Source: Actinokineospora terrae (GTDB lineage Bacteria; Actinomycetota; Actinomycetes; Mycobacteriales; Pseudonocardiaceae). Taken from it: DNA of 64,000 bases. A program made the translations under genes and the position numbers. A model generated the notes under the pieces. The model searched no databases. It saw only the letters and a list, made by a program, of their open reading frames with translations, and had not been told where the DNA came from. The stretch is from assembly GCF_900111175.1 (NCBI RefSeq), contig NZ_FOGI01000008.1, positions 393,343 to 457,342 on the forward strand, given 5' to 3'. Below are positions 34,489 to 41,600 of the stretch, in pieces; position 1 is the stretch's first letter, and each line of letters opens with the position of its first letter.

Positions 34489-35019
34489 CTAGAGGCGGGA
34501 TTCGACGCGGGAGGCTGTGGCGTGGAGGTAGGGGGCGCGGAGGTGGTGGGCTTTGGCGTTGGCTGAGGTGGGGCCGTGGCGGGACAGCATCTCGGTGAGG
34601 CGGGCGGATAGGGAGACCTGGGTGCCGCGAGGGTCCGTGGTTTGGTCGGCGTAGGTAAGAGCGTCGGACAGCGGAGTGTCCTCGTGCGGGTAAGGGTCCA
34701 TGAGGTGGCCTAGACCCAAGGCTTGTGCGGTGAAGCGGGCGCCGGAGTGGTGGGCGACCAGGGTGGTCAGGTGGGGCGGCCAGTGGAGGGTGTCGAGGTG
34801 GCGGGCGCCGTCGACGGGGTGGAAGCCGGTGTCGACGACCGCGTAGCCGATGTCGTGCAGCCAGGCCGCGGCGACCAGGGTCTCCCGGTCCGCGGCGGGC
34901 ACCGTGGCCGCCAGGTTCTCGGCGCGGTGGGCGACGCCGATGGTGTGCTTCCAGCGGTCGCCCAAGGGGGACAACAGGGTCGAGGCGAGTTCGACCGCGT
35001 GGACCACCAGCGCCTGCAC
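34489..35019 (-). CDS. HD-domain phosphohydrolase
   Basis: 176-residue protein with the HD fold. His is in WKHTIGVAHRAE, the His-Asp pair in AAAWLHDIGYA and a further His pair in LVAHHSGARF; the final Asp may be in DALTYADQTT. HD proteins are metal-dependent phosphohydrolases acting on nucleotides or signalling nucleotides; the substrate here is unknown. Starts at 35019 with a natural N-terminus. Stand-alone gene, its stop beside the ~90-bp repeat array. Confidence 0.85.
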   Translation of the reverse strand: MQALVVHAVELASTLLSPLGDRWKHTIGVAHRAENLAATVPAADRETLVAAAWLHDIGYAVVDTGFHPVDGARHLDTLHWPPHLTTLVAHHSGARFTAQALGLGHLMDPYPHEDTPLSDALTYADQTTDPRGTQVSLSARLTEMLSRHGPTSANAKAHHLRAPYLHATASRVESRL

Positions 35020-35193
35020 GGCCCCAGAGTGCCCAGCACGCCGGACCGCACGGCAGCGTGATCATGAACCTCGGTGGCCGCGCCCGTGAACCGTGCGTGA
35101 CGTCAGTGGGTCGTTGTCGCCTGACCGGGCGGTCGGCCAAGCCCTGGGCGAAATCCGATGTCCCCCTGACTCCGGCGGTGGCAACCTGGCCCA

Positions 35194-35970
35194 ATGGAGC
35201 TGGGATTTGGCGGCGAGGTAGCCGATTTCTACGACAGGTACCGACGCGGGTACCCGACCGAGGTGATCGACGGCGTCGTCGAGGCCTTCGCGTTGACCGG
35301 CGATGACGTGGTGGTCGACCTCGGTTGCGGTACGGGCCAGCTCTCCGTTCCGCTTGCCGCCAGAGTCAAGGCTGTCGTCGGTGTTGATCCGGAGCCGGAC
35401 ATGTTGGCGCACGCAGCCGCGCACGGCGCCAAGAACACCACCTGGGTCGTGGGTACGGACACCGACTTACCCGCTCTGCGCGCTGCTACCGGCCCAGTAG
35501 CGGCTGTCACGGTCGGCCAAGCATTGCACTGGATGGACCACGAACTCCTCTTTGGCGAGATAGAGCCAACAGTGCGCGCGGGAGGCGGCATCGCGATCGT
35601 CACCAACGGCACACCGTTGTGGTTACAGGACTCTGACTGGTCTCGGAGGTTGCGCGAGGTGCTCGAACAGTGGTTCACCACCAAGCTGAGCGCCACCTGC
35701 GGGACTGACGACGCCAGTCAAGAGCGCTACCTGGCCGCAATGACCGCTGCCGGTCTTACCGTCGACAAGTCCGTTGTCACCTATGCCGGAGAGTTGACTC
35801 TGCCTGAGATCGTCGGCGGCATCTACTCGGCCTTACCCGTGCACCGCTTGCCTTCCCGGGAGAATCGCGAGTTCCTCGAATGCCGGATCGACAAGGCTTT
35901 CCAGGGCCAGGCGATGTTCGCGGAAGAGGTCCGGGTGACAACGCTCATCGGCAGGGTCACCGGCACCTGA
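35194..35970 (+). CDS. Class I SAM-dependent methyltransferase
   Basis: 258-residue methyltransferase. SAM-binding motif I is VVDLGCGTGQLSVPLA. Motif II/III includes VVGVDPEPDMLAHA, and the post-motif VTVGQALHWMD is typical of the UbiE/Cys-methyltransferase-like group (SAM methyltransferase 11). The N-terminus (FGGEVADFYDRYRRGYP) is also typical. The substrate cannot be told from sequence. The ATG at 35194 lacks a clear ribosome binding site; a leaderless start is possible. Confidence 0.9.
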   Translation: MELGFGGEVADFYDRYRRGYPTEVIDGVVEAFALTGDDVVVDLGCGTGQLSVPLAARVKAVVGVDPEPDMLAHAAAHGAKNTTWVVGTDTDLPALRAATGPVAAVTVGQALHWMDHELLFGEIEPTVRAGGGIAIVTNGTPLWLQDSDWSRRLREVLEQWFTTKLSATCGTDDASQERYLAAMTAAGLTVDKSVVTYAGELTLPEIVGGIYSALPVHRLPSRENREFLECRIDKAFQGQAMFAEEVRVTTLIGRVTGT

Positions 35971-36067
35971 TCGGCTGAGCGGGCCGCCCCTGCTGGCGGT
36001 TGACCCCCGGTGGGCCGCGCCGGTACCACTGTGTCGACCGCTGTCGTCGCAGTTGGGGTGGATCGCC

Positions 36068-37189
36068 ATGGTCGGGCACGTGGTCGTCATCGGGGCGGGG
36101 GTCTACGGGGCCGCCGTGGCCGCCGGGCTGGCCAGTCGGGGCGCGTTGGTCACCGTCGTCGAGGCGGGCGCGCCCGCGGGCGGCACGTCCAGCGCGACCT
36201 TCTCGTGGACCAACTCGTGCGGCAAGCAACCCCGCAGCTACCACGACCTGAGCGTCGCGGGCATGCTCGCGCACCGGCGGCTGGCCGCCCGCGTCCCGCA
36301 CGGCGACTGGTACCACGAGGGCGGCAACCTGGAGTGGGCCGCGACCGCCGACGGCGTGGACCGGTTACGGCGCAAGGTCGCCACCGTCCTGGAGTACGGG
36401 TACGCGGCGCGGTGGCTGACGCGCGCCGAGGTGCTCGCCCTCGAACCCGACCTCGACCCGACCGCGCTGCCCGCCGACGAGGTCGCGTACTTCCCGCGCG
36501 AGGGCTGGGTCGAGCCGACCCGGCTGGTCGGGCACCTGCTGGCCACGGCGCTCTCGCGGGGCGCCCGATTGTTGCGGGACGACGCGGTGGTCGACCTGGA
36601 CATCGACCGGACGGCAGCGGTCCGGCTCACCTCGGGCAAGCGGCTGACCGCCGACGCGGTGGTCAACTGCGCCGGACCGCACGCCACCCGGATCGCCGCG
36701 CTGGCCGGGCTGGACCTGCCGATGCGCAATACGCTCGGCGTGCTGATCTACACCTCGCCGGTGCCGGTGACCGTCTCGCGCGTCGTGCACGCCCCGGACG
36801 TCCACCTGCGGCCGGATGGCGGTGGCCGGTTGTTGTTGCACACCAGCGAGGTCGACGCGGCGGCGACGGTCAGCAGGGGCAGGACGCAGGTGGACCAAGG
36901 CGCCGTTGACGCTGTCCTGTCCGCGGGCCGCGACCTGTACCCGGGCCTGCGCGACGCCACGGTCGAGAGCGTCCGCGTCGGTGAGCGCCCCATCCCCGCC
37001 GATGGCCTCCCGGTCCTCGGCCGCGTCGCCGACCTCCCCGCCTTCCACTTCGCCGTCTCCCACAGCGGCGCCACGCTCAGCGTCCACGCGGGCGATCTCG
37101 TCGCCGCCGAGGTCTTGGGCGAGAACCACGACGACACTCTCGGCCCCTTCCGCTACGAACGGTTCCTCCCCGCCCTCAGCGCCTCCTGA
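36068..37189 (+). CDS. FAD-dependent oxidoreductase, DAO family
   Basis: 373-residue flavoprotein. The Rossmann dinucleotide motif is VVVIGAGVYGAAVAAGLASRG, ending in Glu of VVEA. The C-terminal part has VRVGERPIPADGLPVLGR and FHFAVSHSGATLS, as in D-amino-acid oxidase/glycine oxidase relatives. It probably oxidises an amine or amino acid with FAD. ATG 36068 is taken as start, preceded by GGGGTGGA; an in-frame TTG at 36053 is an alternative. Not in an evident operon. Confidence 0.88.
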   Translation: MVGHVVVIGAGVYGAAVAAGLASRGALVTVVEAGAPAGGTSSATFSWTNSCGKQPRSYHDLSVAGMLAHRRLAARVPHGDWYHEGGNLEWAATADGVDRLRRKVATVLEYGYAARWLTRAEVLALEPDLDPTALPADEVAYFPREGWVEPTRLVGHLLATALSRGARLLRDDAVVDLDIDRTAAVRLTSGKRLTADAVVNCAGPHATRIAALAGLDLPMRNTLGVLIYTSPVPVTVSRVVHAPDVHLRPDGGGRLLLHTSEVDAAATVSRGRTQVDQGAVDAVLSAGRDLYPGLRDATVESVRVGERPIPADGLPVLGRVADLPAFHFAVSHSGATLSVHAGDLVAAEVLGENHDDTLGPFRYERFLPALSAS

Positions 37190-37223
37190 CTCGGCCTCGG
37201 CGAGCGACCAGTCGGAGTCAGTG

Positions 37224-37886
37224 CTACCTGCCGCCAGGGGTGGAGAGTGCCCAGCGGACTGCGTCGGGGAGTTCTCGCACTACGGGGACTTGGAGGCCTG
37301 CTACGCGGGTTTGGCTTACCAGTGCGCCATTGGACGGGTGATAGAGCAGGCAAGGGATTCCGCAGGCTTTGGCTGCGTGCACGTCGTCGTCGCTGTCGCC
37401 TACTACGAGGACGTTGCGCTCTCCTACGGCTTCGAGGTGTCGGCGCAGGTGGGGTTCTTTGTGGTGTTGTTCGTCGGAGCGCAGGCCGTCGACTTGGTCG
37501 AAGAAGTGGGCTATGGCGCGGAACTGCGGTAGGTCAACCAGTTGGTCGTGTGGGTACATCGACAGCAGGGACTGAGTCCTACCCGCGTCGCGCCAGGCCG
37601 TTAACGCTGTCACCGTCTGGGAGTGCACTGCGGCTCGGCCCATCAGGTCGGCGTAAGAGAGCTGGAAGTGCTTGTCTACGCTGGCTTGCTCTTGCGGTGT
37701 CAGGGCTTTGCCCGCCAGGCGGTCGTAGAAGGCGGTGATGGGGCGGGTGAAGTGCTCCTGGTAGCCGGTGACCGTGACCTCGGGCAGGCCGCTGCGGGAG
37801 AAGGCCTCGATCGTGGCCCGCACCAGGGCGTCGCCGTCGTCGAACAGGGTTCCGTTCCAGTCCCAGACGATGTGGTCTACCGGCAT
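37224..37886 (-). CDS. HAD-superfamily phosphatase
   Basis: 220-residue HAD hydrolase. Motif I is IVWDWNGTLFDD (nucleophile Asp first, DxN rather than the commoner DxD). The cap is helical. Motif III Lys is in HHKEPHL and motif IV in VVGDSDDDVHAAKACG. Resembles the PGP/phosphoglycolate phosphatase group. The ATG at 37886 has GGAGG upstream, giving MPVDHIVWDWNGT; the longer frame is spurious. It diverges from the methyltransferase at 37925 with 38 bp between starts, so the promoters overlap. Confidence 0.88.
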   Translation of the reverse strand: MPVDHIVWDWNGTLFDDGDALVRATIEAFSRSGLPEVTVTGYQEHFTRPITAFYDRLAGKALTPQEQASVDKHFQLSYADLMGRAAVHSQTVTALTAWRDAGRTQSLLSMYPHDQLVDLPQFRAIAHFFDQVDGLRSDEQHHKEPHLRRHLEAVGERNVLVVGDSDDDVHAAKACGIPCLLYHPSNGALVSQTRVAGLQVPVVRELPDAVRWALSTPGGR

Positions 37887-37924
37887 GCCCGTCCTCCGCG
37901 CGCTCGGTCTGCGATCATGGCGGG

Positions 37925-38626
37925 GTGCGGCGAGCGCAGTCGAGGGCAACGGCGGCCAACCAGCGCGGCTACTCCGGGGACGAGGTCGCGGGCTACCTGC
38001 GCGACCCCTACCACCGGCTGCGCCTCGACCACGCGCTCGACCTGCTCATCGGCCACCTCGACCCCGGCGCCCTGGTGGCCGACCTGGGCGCGGGCGGCGG
38101 GGAGGTCACCGCGCTGATCGCCGGGGCGGGCCTGCGCCCGATCGCCTGCGACGTCGTGCACGACGCGTGCCGGGCCGCCGGGTGCCCCGCGGTGCGGCTC
38201 GACGTCGGCGAGGTGCTGCCGTTCCGCTCGGGGTCGCTCGACGGGGTGCTCGCCGGGGAGATCATCGAGCACGTCTACGACCCGGCGCTGCTGCTGCGCG
38301 AGTGCCACCGGGTGCTGCGCCCCGGCGGGATCCTGGTGCTGACCACGCCGAACCTGGCCCCCGCGCAGGACCGCCTCCGCTTCCTGCTCGGCCGCGCGCC
38401 CCGCCAGGTGGACCCGTTCCACGAGTACCTGCACCTGCACATCCGCCCGTTCACCTACCCGCTGCTGGCCACCGGCCTCCGCCAGGCCGGGTTCACCCCG
38501 TCGCCGCCGCGCTCCAACCAGGTCATCTGGCGCACCCGCCGCCGCGAGTACCGCTCCACCCGGGCCGCCCACCACTGGCCCACCCTCGGCGGCTCCCTCA
38601 TCGTCGCGGGTGTGCGGGGGTGTTGA
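37925..38626 (+). CDS. Class I SAM-dependent methyltransferase (SAM methyltransferase 11 type)
   Basis: 233-residue methyltransferase. Motif I is VADLGAGGGEVTALIA, an acidic residue in IACDVVHDAC binds the ribose, and motif IV-like LAGEIIEHVYDP and LRPGGILVLTTPN follow. The C-terminal part FHEYLHLHIRPFTYPLL is typical of methyltransferases acting on lipids or polysaccharide precursors, but the substrate is unknown. GTG start 37925. Its stop is 17 bp from the convergent stop of the giant TIR-NACHT gene. Confidence 0.88.
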   Translation: MRRAQSRATAANQRGYSGDEVAGYLRDPYHRLRLDHALDLLIGHLDPGALVADLGAGGGEVTALIAGAGLRPIACDVVHDACRAAGCPAVRLDVGEVLPFRSGSLDGVLAGEIIEHVYDPALLLRECHRVLRPGGILVLTTPNLAPAQDRLRFLLGRAPRQVDPFHEYLHLHIRPFTYPLLATGLRQAGFTPSPPRSNQVIWRTRRREYRSTRAAHHWPTLGGSLIVAGVRGC

Positions 38627-38642
38627 GCCTGGCGCGGGCATG

Positions 38643-41600
38643 TCAGAAGGGTTCGGTGAGGGGGACGGCGCGGACCTCGCGCAGGACCGTGTCCAGTTCG
38701 CCCACCTCGAACCGGCACAGGCCGACCGCGTGCCAGAACTCGCCGCTCGGTGGGCCGTCCACTTTGTAGCGGCCGTCCGGGGTCACCGCGGCCCAGGCCT
38801 CGGGGAGGCCGATCATCGTCAGGCCGAGGGTGCGGCGGGGGATGTTCCAGAGGCGGGTGGTGCCGTCCGCGGAGCCGCTGGCGAGGGTGGTGCCGTCCGG
38901 GCTGAAGGCGAGGGAGAGGACGCGGCGGCTGTGGCCGGGCATCCTGGCCAGGGAGGTGCCGGTCTCGGTGTCCCACAGGTAGATGACGGCGTCGTCACCC
39001 GCGGCGGCGAGCACGCGGCCGTCCGGGCTGAACGCGCAGCACCAGAGCTTGCCGCGTTGGGCGGGCAGCACACGGAGGCGGGCGTGGTCGGCGACGCGCC
39101 ACAGGACCGCCGTGCCGTCGTTGCTGACGCTGGCCAGGAGTCGGCCATCGGCGGTGAAACGAACGTCGTAGACGCGGTCGGTGTGGCCGTCGAGGGTCGC
39201 CAGGCAGGCGCCGGTCTCGCGGTCGAACAGGCGGACCTTGGTGTCGTCGCAGCCGGTGGCCACCAGGGACCCGTCCGGGCTGAAGACGATCGAGCGGACC
39301 CGGCCGCGGTGTTCGAGCAGGGCCAGGACCTCCCGGCCGGTCGCCTGCCACCACAGCCGCACCGTGTCGTCGTCGTTCGCCGTCGCCAGCACCTCCCCGT
39401 CCGGGGCGAACGCGCTGGCCCACACGTACTCGGTCTCCACGTCCAGCTCCTGGTCGGCGCGCCAGGTGCTCAGGTGCCACAGGTGCACGCCGCCGTCGTT
39501 GCTCGGGGTGGCCAGCAGCGGCCGCACCGGGTTGAACACGGCGCCGGTCAGCTGGTCGTCGCGGCCGGTCAGCACCCGCAGCTGCCTGCCGGTGCCCGGG
39601 TCCCACACCCGCACGACGCCGTCGTTGCCCGCGGCAGCCAGCAGGTCGCCGTCGCGGTTGAAGTGGACCTGGACGACGCGGCGGCCGTGGCCGTGCAGTT
39701 CGTGGCGCTGCCTGCCGGTGGCCGGGTCCCACAGCCGGATCGCGCCGTCGCGCCCGGTCGTGGCCAGCTGCGCGGAGTCGGCGCGGAACGCCAGCGGCCA
39801 CACCGCGCCCCGGTGCGCGAGCACCTCGTGCGTCTCCTGCCCGGACGCGGTGTCCCACACCCGCAGCGTGCCGTCGCTGTCGCCGCTGGCCAGCGTGCGG
39901 CCGTCCGGGCTGAAGGCCAGGTGGTACACGGCGGTGGCGTGCCGGTGCTGCAGCGGCGCGCCGGTGGCCCGCCCGTGCCGCGGCACCGTCCACAGCCGCA
40001 CCGACCCGGCGGTGTCGCCGCTGGCCAGCACGTCGTGCTCGGGGTGGAACACGGCTGCGTAGACGTGCTCGGTGTGCCCGTCGAGCCGGTGCGCCTCGGC
40101 GCCGGACTGGACGTCCCACACCCGCAGGTACGCGTGCTGACCGGCGGCGGCGAGCAACCGGCCATCGGCGTTGAACGACAGCGTGTAGACCGCCGACCCC
40201 GGGCTGGCCAGCACGTGCCGCTCGGCGCCGGTGTCGAGGTCCCAGAGCCGCACCGCGCCGGACTCGTCCGCGGTCGCCAGCAGCGGGTCGGTCGGGTGGA
40301 ACGCCAGCGCCCACACCCGTTCCACGTGCCCGTCGAACCGGTGCACGACCTCGCCGGCGGGCACGGTGCGGACCACGACGGTGCCCGCGTTGTCCCCGTA
40401 GGCGACCAGCCCGCCGTCCGGTGAGATCAGCAGCGGCCAGATCGGCGCGGTGTGCTCGACGCCGTCGGCGACGACCTTGGTCTGCTCCCCCGTCGCCGGG
40501 TCCCAGAACCGCACCGTCCCGTCCGCGGCGGCGGTGACCAGCGCGCTGCCCGGCGGGCCGAAGTCGACCGCGTAGACCCGGTCCAGGTGGCCGTTGAGGG
40601 TGCGCAGCGGCAGGCCCTTCTCGGTGTCGCACAGCAGCACGCCGCCGTCGCCGCTGCCGACCGCGAGCAGCGACCCGTCCGGGCTGTAGGCCAGCGGGCT
40701 GGGAAGCCTGCCGTCCTCGAAGCCGAACTGGACGCCGACGCTGGCGGGCCGCAACCCGGTCAGCACCGGCTGCCCCGGCGCCACGGCCGCGGCCCGCAGC
40801 TCGGGCGCCGCCCACAGCTCGCGGTCGGCGTCGACGTTGATCAACGCGGCCCTGGCCCAGGTGCTGCCGGTGACGACGGCGCCGCGCAGGTCGGTCTCGA
40901 CCAGCCGCGCCCCCGTCAGGTCGGCGTCGGTGAGGTCGGCGTCGCGCAGCACCGCCTGGTCGAGCCGGGTGCGGTGCAGCCTCGCGCCGCGCAGCACGGC
41001 CCTGGACAGCTTGGTGCCGATGAGCAGCGCGTCGGTCAGGTCCGCGCCGGTGAGGTCGACGCCGGACAGGTCGCGTTGGGACAGGTCCTCGCCGCGCAGC
41101 ACGGCCTCGCGCATGTCGGTCTTGGCCGGGGCGCTGAGCCGTTTGCTGATCTTGAGCGCGTTGGCCGCGGTGACCGGGTCGCCGCCGGGGCGCGCGGCCC
41201 ACAGCAGCAGGCGCCTCGGTTCGGCCAGGTCGCACAGGAAGTCCACGGTCGGCTGGGAGAGCTTGCGGCGGCCGAGCAGCGCGGGTCGGCCGTCGCCGGT
41301 GGCCAGTTGGCGGGCGATCTCCCTGGCCAGCAGGTATTCGGCGACCGAGCTGTGGATGAAGCCGAACAGGCCGTCCTCGGTGCGCACCAGCAGGCTGCCC
41401 GCGCCGACGGCGTGCGTGGCCTGCTGGGGTGACAGCGGCGCCTCGGCGAGCCCGGCCAACGCCTCCGCGACCTCGGCGACGTCGTCGAGGCGCAGCAGCA
41501 CGTCGTTGGACTCCCACACGCGCAACGCGAGCGTGGTGACCGCGGACCACATCTCGGGGAGAGTCAGGCCTGCCTGTGAGCCGGGCGGGTTGGCGCGGTC

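Noticed and set aside
32744..38626. Biosynthetic gene cluster (glycosyltransferase, methyltransferases, FAD oxidoreductase)
   Set aside because: No core synthase, no common operon, genes on alternating strands with repeats between them.
37224..38626. Operon of the HAD phosphatase and the methyltransferase
   Set aside because: The genes diverge; only the promoter region is shared.
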